NCBI RefSeq assembly: GCF_030704825.1
Contig: NZ_JAUYNX010000002.1
Location: 57,753-121,752, forward strand
Source: Brevundimonas sp.
GTDB lineage: Bacteria > Pseudomonadota > Alphaproteobacteria > Caulobacterales > Caulobacteraceae
Direction: 5' to 3'
DNA length: 64,000 nt
Part shown: positions 44,472 through 54,076 of the stretch, piece after piece
Layout: every line of letters begins with the position of its first letter
Position numbering within the stretch: position 1 is the stretch's first letter
Notes under the pieces: model-generated
What the model saw: the letters and a program-made list of their open reading frames with translations, nothing else
Told to the model about the DNA's origin: nothing
The model's database searches: none
Made by a program: the position numbers and the translations under genes

Positions 44472-44500
44472 TTGACGAAGCGGGGAAGCCTCTCTATACG
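44472..44500 (+). promoter_or_regulatory. Sigma-70 promoter of rpmJ
   Basis: TTGACG (44472-44477), a 17-nt spacer and TATACG (44495-44500), close to consensus, about 64 bp upstream of the rpmJ ATG. A short GCCGC...GCGGC hairpin followed by TTTT lies in the leader and might attenuate. Confidence 0.65.
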
Positions 44501-44563
44501 CACCGCTCCGCCGCAGGTTCGTCCCGCGGCTTTTCTGTTTTGCTTTGCCCCAGGACGACGACC

Positions 44564-44689
44564 ATGAAGGTCCGCAGCTCGCTCAAGTCGCTCAAGACCC
44601 GCCACCGCGACTGCAAGGTCGTGCGTCGCAAGGGCGTGGTCTATGTGATCAACAAGACCGACCCGCGCTTCAAGGCGAAGCAGGGCTAA
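44564..44689 (+). CDS. rpmJ: 50S ribosomal protein L36 (zinc-free form)
   Basis: A 41-residue basic protein: [20 protein letters not shown], then [20 protein letters not shown]. It has only one cysteine, so it is the C-minus paralogue that needs no zinc. It has its own promoter upstream and a strong intrinsic terminator downstream. Confidence 0.95.
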   Translation: MKVRSSLKSLKTRHRDCKVVRRKGVVYVINKTDPRFKAKQG

Positions 44690-44730
44690 AGACGGCCTTT
44701 CCGCGTCGCGACGCGGTTCGAAAGTTTCAG

Positions 44731-44757
44731 GGCTGCGGACTTGTCCGCAGCCTTTTT
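44731..44757 (+). terminator. Intrinsic terminator of rpmJ
   Basis: Perfect 9-bp stem GGCTGCGGA / TCCGCAGCC with a 4-nt loop, followed by TTTTT, 42 bp after the rpmJ stop. Confidence 0.9.
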
Positions 44758-44871
44758 CGCGTCCGACCCCAGCCGTCGTTGAGTCGCGCGCCCCGGCGTG
44801 GTTAGCGTCTTCATTCTTTTTGCCCCGTCGGCCTTCGGCCTGCTTGAGGGCGTGTTTCCCGGAGTTCTCCC

Positions 44872-45147
44872 TTGGCCGACGACGCTTCCTTCGATTCCTC
44901 GCCCGACGTGCTGACGTCCGCCGCCCAGGGCCGCCTGCGCACCGTGATCGAGCGCCTCGAGCGCCTCGAAGAGGACAAGGCGGCGGTCATGGCCGACATG
45001 AAGGAGGTCTTCGCCGAGGCCAAGGGCGAGGGCTATGACGTGAAAATCCTGCGCAAGGTCATCCGCATCCGCAAGCAGGACAAGGCCAAGCGGCAGGAGG
45101 AGGACGCGATCCTCGACCTGTACCTCTCGGCCCTCGGCGAGATCTGA
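44872..45147 (+). CDS. gapR: GapR-like nucleoid-associated protein (DUF2312)
   Basis: A 91-residue protein with the coiled-coil LRTVIERLERLEEDKAAVMA and the conserved RKVIRIRKQDKAKRQEEDAI DNA-binding segment of DUF2312. Its Caulobacter homologue GapR is a tetrameric clamp that binds overtwisted DNA ahead of replication and transcription forks and helps chromosome segregation. The TTG start has GGAG 7 nt upstream. The next small gene starts 2 nt after, or overlapping, its stop. Confidence 0.92.
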   Translation: MADDASFDSSPDVLTSAAQGRLRTVIERLERLEEDKAAVMADMKEVFAEAKGEGYDVKILRKVIRIRKQDKAKRQEEDAILDLYLSALGEI

Positions 45148-45149
45148 CA

Positions 45150-45509
45150 CTGAAGCGAACCGGCTTCGGCGGAGGCAAGGGCGGTTCGAAAAAACCGCCC
45201 GCCAGTCCGTTCGAGGCTGAACGCGAGGCGGCCCGGCGCGCCGCCCTCAACGCCCTCAGACGCGCCCGCCGCTCGGCAGAGAAGGCGGGTGTTTCGCTGT
45301 CCGAGTGGGAGGGCGAGTTCATCGACTCGGTGAGCGAGCGGATCAAGACCCACGGGCGCGCCTTCGGCGACCCGGAACTGGGCGCGCCGGGGCAGGCCCT
45401 GTCCGCCCTGCAGGGCCGCAAGCTCAAGGAGATCGCGGCCAAGGCGAAAGGCGAGTCGCCGAAACGCCGCTGGGGCCGCAAGGCCCCACCGCCGTCCCCC
45501 GATGACTAG
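45150..45509 (+). CDS. Small basic protein with CTG start, coupled to gapR
   Basis: Frame free of stops for 119 codons starting at CTG 45150: KRTGFGGGKGGSKKPPASPF, then EAEREAARRAALNALRRARR, and SEWEGEFIDSVSERIKTHGR, ending PPPSPDD. There is no in-frame ATG, GTG or TTG upstream of the middle. Alternative start is CTG 45144, which overlaps the gapR TGA as CTGA. Codon use (G/C third positions) and an amphipathic Ala/Arg/Glu helix suggest real coding. It ends on the CTAG shared with the TonB receptor. Function unknown; I infer a partner of gapR expression. Confidence 0.65.
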   Translation: MKRTGFGGGKGGSKKPPASPFEAEREAARRAALNALRRARRSAEKAGVSLSEWEGEFIDSVSERIKTHGRAFGDPELGAPGQALSALQGRKLKEIAAKAKGESPKRRWGRKAPPPSPDD

Positions 45510-48271
45510 AACAGGATCTTGCGGAAGGTCAGGCTGACGACCCGGCCCTGGGGGTCGAGATAGTCGGCCTGGTAGTTCAGCGGGACGTCTCCGGCGGTTG
45601 AGGTGACCTCGGGCCGGCTGTCGAACAGGTTCTGAACGCCGAGATTGACCCGCGCGCCCTTCAGCCAGGGATATTTGGCGACCCAGGACGCCCGGGAGTT
45701 CAGGTCGATGAAGACGTTCAGATTGACCGTCGCCTGGTCCGAGAACTCAAGGTCCGGCCCGCTCCCGCCGTCCACGCGGGTCGAGGCCCGCCAGTTCGCG
45801 TTGACGAAGGCGCCCATGCCGTTGCGGAACACGCCGCCCTGGGCCTGGATTTCGTGGCGCGGGCTGCCGCCGCGGGCGCCGGTGGCGGCGCCGTCCAGCA
45901 GGTTGAGGAGCGGCAGGCCGTCGGCGATCAGGATTTCGTCCTGCAGCCGCCAGGTGTGATAGATCGACAGGTTGAAACGGCCCTGTCCCGGCTGCATGCC
46001 GCCGCCGCGACCACCCCCGCCCCCACCCATGCGAATCTGGGGACCGCCGGCTCCGGGGCCGTCACCGCGCGGCCGGTCTCCGCCGGCGCCCTCGCCGCGC
46101 ATCTCGATCCGCATCGGGCCGCCGGGGGGCCGCGCGCCGCCGGGCATGCCGGGCAGGGGCGCGGCCGCGGGATTGGGCGTGCCGAAGGCGCGGGAATAGT
46201 TGAAGCCGGTGCGGATGTCCTGGCGCTCGAACCGTTCGAAATTGAGCGGCCGGGCATCGAACGAGACCAGATCGCCGTCGGCGTCCCGGACGAAGCGGCC
46301 GGGCAGGGCGGCCTCGAGATCCGGCGTCAGCGTCGGGAAGGCGGCGATGGCGTCTTCGGTCAGGCTCCAGGTCCAGGTCGAGCTGAACCGGAAGTCGGTC
46401 TCGGACCAGGGCTTGAGGTTGAAGCCGGCCTTCCAGACCCGGCGATTGTCCGGGTTCAGGTCCGGGTTGCCGCCGTCTATGCGGGTGACCAGCACCGTCC
46501 GGCCGGTGGCGAAGTCGAACACCGGGACGTTGGGGGTGGAGATGGTCGGATCGTTCAACTGCGAGATCGTCGGGGAGCCGCTCTCGTCGGTGTAGCTGAC
46601 CTGCAGCGACAGGGGTTCGATCGGCGACCAGTTGAGGCCGAAGCCGAGGGTGGACAGGCCGCCGAAATCCGACAGCTCCTCATAGCCGACGTTGAAATTG
46701 GCCGACAGGTCGCCGAACGCGGGCAGGACGCCCAGGCGGCGGCTGGCGATCGGCAGGCTGAAGCTGGCCTGGCCGCTGAGCCGTTGGCGGGACTGTCCGC
46801 GGTCGGTGGTGACGCCGCTGCGCGTGCTGGTGGAGTCCAGCGACACATCGTCGAAGCCGAATTTGAAGGTCGAGGAGACGCCGCCGGCGGGAAGGTCCCA
46901 GACATCGCCGGTCAGCACCAGTTCGGTGTCGAGCCGCTCTGACACCGAGCGGGCGGTGTCGTCGGCGATGCGCGCGAAGTCGGCGGGGGCGAGGGAACCG
47001 AAGGGATTGGCGCCGGCGTCGCCGGCGTCGAGCCGGGCCTGGAAGGGATCGGCGCCGTAGCCGCGGCCGGTGAGGGTCTCGGTTTCGTTGCGCGTGTACT
47101 CGCCGGTGAAGGTCCAGCGCCAATCCTGGCCGAGGAAGCCGTCGAAAACCAGGCCCAGCTCGCCGGTCAGGCCCTCGGTCTGGCGGCCGAGGACGTCGGG
47201 GGCGTCCAGATAGCGATAGACCAGGACGTCGTCGGCGAAGGGCGAAAAGGGGTTGCTCTCGGACAGGGTCAGGGTGACGCCCGGCAGGCCGTTGAAGCTG
47301 CGGCTGGACCGGTCTTCGAGGCTGCCGCTGAGGGTCGCCTGGGTCGTACTGTTCAGGTCCCGCTTCATCGTGCCCCGGAGGGTGGCGCGCTCGCTTTGGC
47401 CCAGCAGGGTGCGATAGGCGCCCAGGTCGCCGGTGCGAGGATCGCCCGCCGCGGCGGCGAAGTCGCCGATCGTCGGCGCGCCGGCAACGGTCGGGACCGG
47501 ATTGACAAGCACGGTCGAGCCGACCTGGGCCGACAGGGCGGGATCGATCTCGGTCCCGAAGGGCGAACCCGAGACATTGCCGATCAGATCGTAGGGGGTG
47601 GAGCCCGCATCGCGAACGATGTCGCGCTCGGACTCGAACAGCGGACTGGAGCGCTCGTATTCGGCGTCCATGGACCAGCGGCCGGGCCCGGAGATACGCA
47701 GGATGTTGCCTTCGACCTCTACGGTGGTCCGGCCGCCTTGGGTCGGCATGCGGCCGGCGACCTCGCCGGTCATCGATCGGAAATTGTCCTTGAGCACGAA
47801 ATTCACCACGCGCTGGTCGGCGCGGTAGCCGTATTCGAGCGCGACCTCCTCGGGCAGGATGTCCATCCGCTCGATCGCCTCGGGTGGAAGGCTGTGGATC
47901 TCGCGGAAGCCGGAGATGCGGCGGCCGTTGACCAGCAGGACAGGCTGCCCGTCGGCGCGACCGCGCGAACTGCGGGTGACCGGCTCGAGATAGGTCAGCA
48001 ACTCGGCGATGTTCGAGGCGCCATAGGCCTGGATTTGATCGGCGGTCAGGGTGAGGTCCGGCGGGATGTCGGAATTGGCGCTGCCGCGGGGGCGGGTCCC
48101 GGTGGTCGTCACCGTCTCGAGCTCATAGGCGTCCGGATCGGGCCTGGCCGTCGGCGTCGGTTCGGTGGCGGGGGGCGTCGGTTGTTGCGGCGGCTGTTGC
48201 GACGGAGGAGCCGGCGCAGTCTGGATCATACCGGCCATGAGCCCGGACAGGGCGGTGGTGACGAGCAGCAT
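45506..48271 (-). CDS. TonB-dependent outer-membrane receptor
   Basis: A 921-residue receptor: signal peptide (MLLVTTALSGLMAGMI), a proline/threonine-rich linker, an ETVTTTGTRPRG TonB-box-like segment, a plug domain (LTLTADQIQAYGASNIAELL; VLLVNGRRISGFREI) and a long beta-barrel ending VSLTFRKILF with terminal Phe. An unusual Gly/Pro/Arg-rich loop lies near residues 700-765. The frame extends to 48331, but the ATG at 48271 gives the proper signal. Ligand is unknown. Confidence 0.9.
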   Translation of the reverse strand: MLLVTTALSGLMAGMIQTAPAPPSQQPPQQPTPPATEPTPTARPDPDAYELETVTTTGTRPRGSANSDIPPDLTLTADQIQAYGASNIAELLTYLEPVTRSSRGRADGQPVLLVNGRRISGFREIHSLPPEAIERMDILPEEVALEYGYRADQRVVNFVLKDNFRSMTGEVAGRMPTQGGRTTVEVEGNILRISGPGRWSMDAEYERSSPLFESERDIVRDAGSTPYDLIGNVSGSPFGTEIDPALSAQVGSTVLVNPVPTVAGAPTIGDFAAAAGDPRTGDLGAYRTLLGQSERATLRGTMKRDLNSTTQATLSGSLEDRSSRSFNGLPGVTLTLSESNPFSPFADDVLVYRYLDAPDVLGRQTEGLTGELGLVFDGFLGQDWRWTFTGEYTRNETETLTGRGYGADPFQARLDAGDAGANPFGSLAPADFARIADDTARSVSERLDTELVLTGDVWDLPAGGVSSTFKFGFDDVSLDSTSTRSGVTTDRGQSRQRLSGQASFSLPIASRRLGVLPAFGDLSANFNVGYEELSDFGGLSTLGFGLNWSPIEPLSLQVSYTDESGSPTISQLNDPTISTPNVPVFDFATGRTVLVTRIDGGNPDLNPDNRRVWKAGFNLKPWSETDFRFSSTWTWSLTEDAIAAFPTLTPDLEAALPGRFVRDADGDLVSFDARPLNFERFERQDIRTGFNYSRAFGTPNPAAAPLPGMPGGARPPGGPMRIEMRGEGAGGDRPRGDGPGAGGPQIRMGGGGGGRGGGMQPGQGRFNLSIYHTWRLQDEILIADGLPLLNLLDGAATGARGGSPRHEIQAQGGVFRNGMGAFVNANWRASTRVDGGSGPDLEFSDQATVNLNVFIDLNSRASWVAKYPWLKGARVNLGVQNLFDSRPEVTSTAGDVPLNYQADYLDPQGRVVSLTFRKILF

Positions 48272-48436
48272 GCGAACGGGTCCCGGGGAGTATCCAGCCC
48301 TCAACGTGCCCGGCCAACATTTCCGTCGCATTTCAGCGTCGAAACCGAAGGTTGAGTTCGCGCGGAGGCTTCACCCGTCATCGTGGTTCCGGGGGCGGCT
48401 GGCCAATGAACTTTTGGTCAGGTTCCGGCCTTCGCC

Positions 48437-49909
<1,473 letters not shown>

Positions 49910-50088
49910 GGAGCGGCGCCCTTCATCATCACGGTTGCGGCCGGTCCTCATGCAAGCGGGACTGGCTCATTCCGGGACGTTTTAGCCGTCACAAGGTGAA
50001 GATCGGGTTGGGGGGCAGGGTGAGTAGAGGGTTAAGGGCGGCTAGAGGGTGCCGCGCGGGATCGAGTGTCTTTGGGTCCAGAAACGAC

Positions 50089-50195
50089 AAAGGGCCGGTT
50101 TCCCGGCCCCATTCACGGCACGGCAGGCTTGTCATCACCTGATGCCGCACCGGCTGCTCCGAAGAGCAGTCTCGCAAGTCCCCGAGGGGAACCCG
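50089..50195 (-). ncRNA. Structured RNA segment with 3' terminator, downstream of pemK
   Basis: Reading leftward after the pemK stop: hairpin GTTCCCC/GGGGAC, a 6-bp stem CTGCTC/GAGCAG closed by a TTCG tetraloop (50169-50154), a longer imperfect stem GGTGCGGCA/TGCCGTGCC, then GGGCCGG-GAAA-CCGGCCC (50109-50092) followed by TTTGTCGTTT. This looks like a small RNA or a structured 3' end with an intrinsic terminator. No known RNA family is recognised. Confidence 0.4.
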
Positions 50196-50581
50196 CTAAA
50201 TATGGGTTAAGTCGAGCGCCTTTGCAACCGCGCGGCGAATGGCTTCAAAATCATCGGGGGGCAGCATCGGTACAGCATACTGTCCGCGCCCAACCTTGTA
50301 GCGGTCGAGGCGCGCCAAGGAGACCGTGGTCAACATATCGCATTTGGCCCAGCAACGGATGGCTTCCCGACCCGGCAACGGGTTGTTGGCGAGAGCGTGG
50401 TGGTGATCCTCCAATGAATCCGGCTCGGTCGTCGAGAGCGGCACTATCGTCACGAGGCGCCGGTTTCTGCGATTGCGCGCGATCACAACAACAGGCCGCA
50501 CCTTGACCATCTCCGGGACCACAAACCCCGATAGTCGCACATGACGACATTTCCCGGACGGGGCTGATAGAGCATGGCCAT
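50196..50581 (-). pseudogene. PemK/MazF-type toxin, frameshifted
   Basis: The 5' part (MLYQPRPGNVVMCDYRG from ATG 50575, or ATG 50581) and the rest (FVVPEMVKVRPVVVIARN through CDMLTTVSLARLDRYK) are in different frames, joined at the C-run 50526-50529 (GGGG on the coding strand). One extra G there would restore about 126 residues of standard PemK/MazF ribonuclease. No antitoxin gene precedes it. It may be a decayed toxin or a homopolymer error. The longer frame to 50615 has an artefactual N-terminus. Confidence 0.75.
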
Positions 50582-50651
50582 GCAGGGTTGTACGAAGAAG
50601 CAACCCTGAGGACAATCAATCCCCCGTTCGAGGCTCCGGCGGCAGGCCGGG

Positions 50652-52496
50652 TCAAGGGGCCGGACCGCCTACATCGGTGACGGGCGGCGGAGGCGTCGGC
50701 GCGGTCACGACCGGCGCGCTCTCGCAGTCGGGGATGTCATCGGAGTGGAACCGGGCGACCTGACGCCCGTCCGCGAAGACCAGATCAGGCCAGACCGGCT
50801 GGACGGCCCGCAAACGCCCGGCCCGCAAGGCTACGCGAGGGTCCGGGCGCCTGTCGCCGCGGCAACGCTGGCGGAAAAAGCCCAGCAGGCTCCAGCCGTC
50901 CCCTTCCGGGATGAACACCCACACATCTGTATGGCCAGCGATCAGTATTTCCATGGTTCCATCGCCGTTCAGGTCCCTGCGCGTCGCAAGACAGGGGTCG
51001 GCGTGCTGGCAGTCCCGGAGGTCGTAGCGGTTGGCGGAGGCGATGATACCGGCTGGAAGGGGCGCCGCCCCGACCGGCCAAATCTCGATCGTCGGCACCG
51101 GCAGGTCTTCCTCGGCGGGCCGCGCGTCATAGCGGTTCTCGATCTTCTGCGCGGCCACGGCTTCGGCCGCCACGGCGGCGTTCGTGGATCGGGTGAGCCG
51201 GGCCAGGGCCGCCTGTCCGGCCTTTCCGCTCTCGAAGCGGAGGAAGGCGTAGTCGAACTTGTCGGGCGTGACCGCGCCTCGCTCCAGCCGGGCGACCTGG
51301 TCCATCACCGAGAGCCGGGAAGGGTCCAGCACGGGGCTGAAGAGCAGCAGGATGACGGCGACGGTCAGGACGGCGGTCCAGATGGTGGTGCGCTCCAGCG
51401 GGCGCATCCAGTCGCCCTTTCGCCAGAAGGGGCTGAGGGCGGCCCAGCCGTAGCCGGCGGCGAAGGAGGCGCCGACGAGGGCGCAGGCGGCGGCGATGAT
51501 GCGATCGGGAGTCAGACCGTACTGACCAATGCGCAGGGCCAGGCCCCAGAAGGCGATGACGATCAGGGGCGTGATCAGGACGGCGGCGACGCGAACGGCG
51601 GCGCGGAGCACGAAGGGCGGCCGGTTGTCGGGCTGTCCGTCCTGATAGGCGGCGTTGATCAGGATGATCAGGGCGGCGGCCGCGGCCAGGACCAGCGAGA
51701 CGCCGCTGCCGGTTTCCCACAGTCCGCCGAGGCCGGTGAAGGGCAGGGCCGCGAGGAAGCCTCCGACCAGAACCGTGATGACCAGCAGTAGCCACGACAG
51801 GAGCATGAGGGCGACGGTGCGGACGCCGCGGATCAGGCCGTCCCGTACGTCGGTCAGATGGACCGCCGCGGCGAAGACGAGGCCGGTGACGGGGATCGCG
51901 AACCACGGCTCGCGGAGCAGGTTCTCGAGGAAGTCGAGGTTGATGATCCGGAAAAGAGCCGCGCCGAGATGGAGAAGGATCCAGAAGGCGCCGGTGAAGC
52001 CGGCCGACAGGGCCAGCTGGACGGCGGCCTTGGTCGCTGTGTCGAAATAGGCCGGATAGCTGGCGATGCGGCGGCGCTCCATATCGGCCGGCGCCACCAG
52101 ATGGTGGGCGATGAACAGGGCGGCGGCCGAGAACAGGATCACCTGCGGCGACAGGAAGGGCGGGCCCTGAAGCGTGTCGGCGCTCTGACGGGCGATGTCA
52201 TGCAAGCCGAGAAGGGCCAGAACGACCCCCGCGACCACGGTCCAGATCACCATGGTCACGGGGCGGAGGCGGCCGACGCCCGCCAGCAGGACCAGCGGCA
52301 GGAAGCCGACGACGAGCAGCAGCGGACCGAACAGGAGGGGGTGAGTCGCGCCCCACGATGTTCCACCGTCCGAGGCGCGGTGCAGCCAATACAGGCCGAG
52401 GCCCTGCAACAGGCCGACGCCGATGCGGAGGGCGCCGAAGGCTGCGGGCGAGGCGCCCAGGCCGTCCCGGCCGGTGGATTCGCTGGCGTCGGTCAT
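50652..52496 (-). CDS. DUF4153-like multipass membrane protein
   Basis: A 614-residue protein with about 12 transmembrane helices in residues 20-430 and a soluble C-terminal domain of about 180 residues, ending in a proline-rich tail (PTPPPPVTDVGGPAP). The membrane half resembles DUF4153. The C-terminal part has a DLNGDGTMEILIAG motif of the FG-GAP/calcium-loop type. ATG 52496 is chosen; upstream frame is the shadow of the rplJ leader region. Function unknown. Confidence 0.78.
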   Translation of the reverse strand: MTDASESTGRDGLGASPAAFGALRIGVGLLQGLGLYWLHRASDGGTSWGATHPLLFGPLLLVVGFLPLVLLAGVGRLRPVTMVIWTVVAGVVLALLGLHDIARQSADTLQGPPFLSPQVILFSAAALFIAHHLVAPADMERRRIASYPAYFDTATKAAVQLALSAGFTGAFWILLHLGAALFRIINLDFLENLLREPWFAIPVTGLVFAAAVHLTDVRDGLIRGVRTVALMLLSWLLLVITVLVGGFLAALPFTGLGGLWETGSGVSLVLAAAAALIILINAAYQDGQPDNRPPFVLRAAVRVAAVLITPLIVIAFWGLALRIGQYGLTPDRIIAAACALVGASFAAGYGWAALSPFWRKGDWMRPLERTTIWTAVLTVAVILLLFSPVLDPSRLSVMDQVARLERGAVTPDKFDYAFLRFESGKAGQAALARLTRSTNAAVAAEAVAAQKIENRYDARPAEEDLPVPTIEIWPVGAAPLPAGIIASANRYDLRDCQHADPCLATRRDLNGDGTMEILIAGHTDVWVFIPEGDGWSLLGFFRQRCRGDRRPDPRVALRAGRLRAVQPVWPDLVFADGRQVARFHSDDIPDCESAPVVTAPTPPPPVTDVGGPAP

Positions 52497-52592
52497 TCGG
52501 TTCCCCTCCGTATGCCGGGGCAGCCTGCACCATATATCTATCTCGCGTCTCAAGGATTTCTCGTGCAGTCCCGGTGCAGGGCCCGGGGCGGC

Positions 52593-52620
52593 TTGAGTTC
52601 TGCGCGGGTCCGTGTATAGA
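52593..52620 (+). promoter_or_regulatory. Sigma-70 promoter of rplJ-rplL
   Basis: TTGAGT (52593-52598), 16-nt spacer, TATAGA (52615-52620), about 330 bp upstream of the rplJ start. It gives a long leader. Confidence 0.65.
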
Positions 52621-52626
52621 GCGCGC

Positions 52627-52947
52627 CTCTTCCGTCGCAGCTTCGGCCGCGGCGGTCCTGTCCGAGAACTTCGGGGTCTGGGGGTCACCCGGGCCATAAA
52701 TGTCAGAGAGCCCTCTGACGCCGTGGGGAGATGGGGATGCAGACGACGCCAGACGTTCCGGTATCCGGGCGTCGGGGTTCGAGCTTCCTTCGGACATTAC
52801 GACCGGCCTGAACGCCTCGCAGCGATGCGCGGCGCTTTGGCCACAGCAAAATCCTCGGATTTTGCTGAACTTCCATGGGAGCATTCCAAGGAATGCTCCT
52901 GTGTCGTCGGGAATAAGCCCGGCGGCGAATACAGACTGGAGACCGCA
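52627..52947 (+). promoter_or_regulatory. Ribosomal protein L10 leader
   Basis: The untranslated leader before rplJ is about 320 nt and contains two perfect 10-bp palindromes: AGCAAAATCC-TC-GGATTTTGCT (52845-52866) and GGAGCATTCC-AA-GGAATGCTCC (52878-52899). Bacterial rplJ leaders bind L10(L12)4 for feedback repression; that role here is inferred from position and structure. No convincing small gene is in it. Confidence 0.6.
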
Positions 52948-53463
52948 ATGGACCGCGCACAAAAAGCCGAGTCGATCGAAACGCTGAAGGGCGTTTTCGC
53001 CGACGCGGGCGCCGTGGTCGTGACCCACAACCTGGGTCTGACCGTTGCGGATATGGAAGACCTGCGTGGACGCCTTCGTAAAGAAGGCGGCACGTTCAAG
53101 GTGGTCAAGAACCGCCTGGCGCTCAAGGCGCTCGAAGCCGACGAAGGCAGCGAATTCCACGGCCTGTTCAAGGGGCCCGTGGGCATCGCGTATGCCGACG
53201 ACGCGGTGACGGCCGCCAAGATCACCGCCGAATACGCCAAGGCCAATGACAAGTTCATCGTCCTGGGCGGCTTCATGGGTGAGAAGATTCTGGACGCGAA
53301 GGGCGTGGAGGTTCTCTCCAAACTGCCGTCGCTGGACCAGATCCGCGCCTCGCTGCTCGGCCTGCTCAACGCGCCCGCGACCAAGATCGCCGGCGTCGTG
53401 CAGGCCCCGGCGTCCCAACTGGCCCGCGTGTTCAGCGCCTACGCCTCGAAGGACGCCGCGTAA
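52948..53463 (+). CDS. rplJ: 50S ribosomal protein L10
   Basis: A 171-residue stalk-base protein (DRAQKAESIETLKGVFADAG; FKVVKNRLALKAL; terminal helix binding L7/L12). It anchors L7/L12 dimers on 23S rRNA and represses its own operon by binding the leader. It is followed 66 bp later by rplL. Confidence 0.96.
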   Translation: MDRAQKAESIETLKGVFADAGAVVVTHNLGLTVADMEDLRGRLRKEGGTFKVVKNRLALKALEADEGSEFHGLFKGPVGIAYADDAVTAAKITAEYAKANDKFIVLGGFMGEKILDAKGVEVLSKLPSLDQIRASLLGLLNAPATKIAGVVQAPASQLARVFSAYASKDAA

Positions 53464-53529
53464 GCGGACCCGCCTCTTTCATCTCTGCAAACTCTCACCT
53501 GAAACCCAATCCTCCGAAGGAAACACACC

Positions 53530-53913
53530 ATGGCCGATCTCGCCAAAATCGTTGAAGACCTGTCGAAACTGACCGTTCTGGAAGCCGCCGAACTGTCCAA
53601 GCTGCTGGAAGAAAAGTGGGGCGTCAGCGCCGCTGCTCCGGTCGCCATGGCCATGCCCGCCGGCGGCGGCGCCGCTCCGGCCGAAGCTGCTGAAGAGCAG
53701 ACCGAGTTCACCGTCGTCCTGCTGGACGGCGGCGACAAGAAGATCAACGTCATCAAGGAAGTCCGCGGCGTCCGTTCGGACCTGGGCCTGAAGGAAGCCA
53801 AGGACTTGGTCGAAGGCGCTCCGCAGAACGTCGTCGAGAACGTCTCCAAGCAGGCCGCCGACGAAGTCGCCAAGAAGCTGACGGAAGCCGGCGCCAAGGT
53901 GCAGGTCAAGTAA
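53530..53913 (+). CDS. rplL: 50S ribosomal protein L7/L12
   Basis: A 127-residue protein: N-terminal dimerisation helices ([20 protein letters not shown]), Ala/Pro/Gly hinge, and the C-terminal factor-binding domain ([20 protein letters not shown]). Upstream AGGAAACACACC provides the ribosome-binding site. It closes the rplJL unit before a strong terminator. Confidence 0.97.
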   Translation: MADLAKIVEDLSKLTVLEAAELSKLLEEKWGVSAAAPVAMAMPAGGGAAPAEAAEEQTEFTVVLLDGGDKKINVIKEVRGVRSDLGLKEAKDLVEGAPQNVVENVSKQAADEVAKKLTEAGAKVQVK

Positions 53914-53945
53914 GTAAACGGACCGTCCCTCGGGACAGTTCTGGA

Positions 53946-53980
53946 CGGGCCGGGGAGCAATCCCCGGCCCGTTTTCTTTT
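53946..53980 (+). terminator. Intrinsic terminator of rplJ-rplL
   Basis: Perfect 11-bp stem CGGGCCGGGGA / TCCCCGGCCCG with loop GCAA, followed by TTTTCTTTT. It ends the stalk operon and separates it from rpoB, which lies 6 kb further on. Confidence 0.92.
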
Positions 53981-54076
53981 GGCCTTATGCGTCCTGCACG
54001 AACTGCAATCGGTGGACCTGCATGAACCGCAATGGTCGGGCTGCAGTCAGCGCCGTGACGGCAGTCCCTGCCGCGG

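Noticed and set aside
52612..52947. N-terminal extension or small protein before rplJ
   Set aside because: The frame is open to the rplJ start, but the sequence has no L10 similarity and lies in the leader between promoter and start codon.
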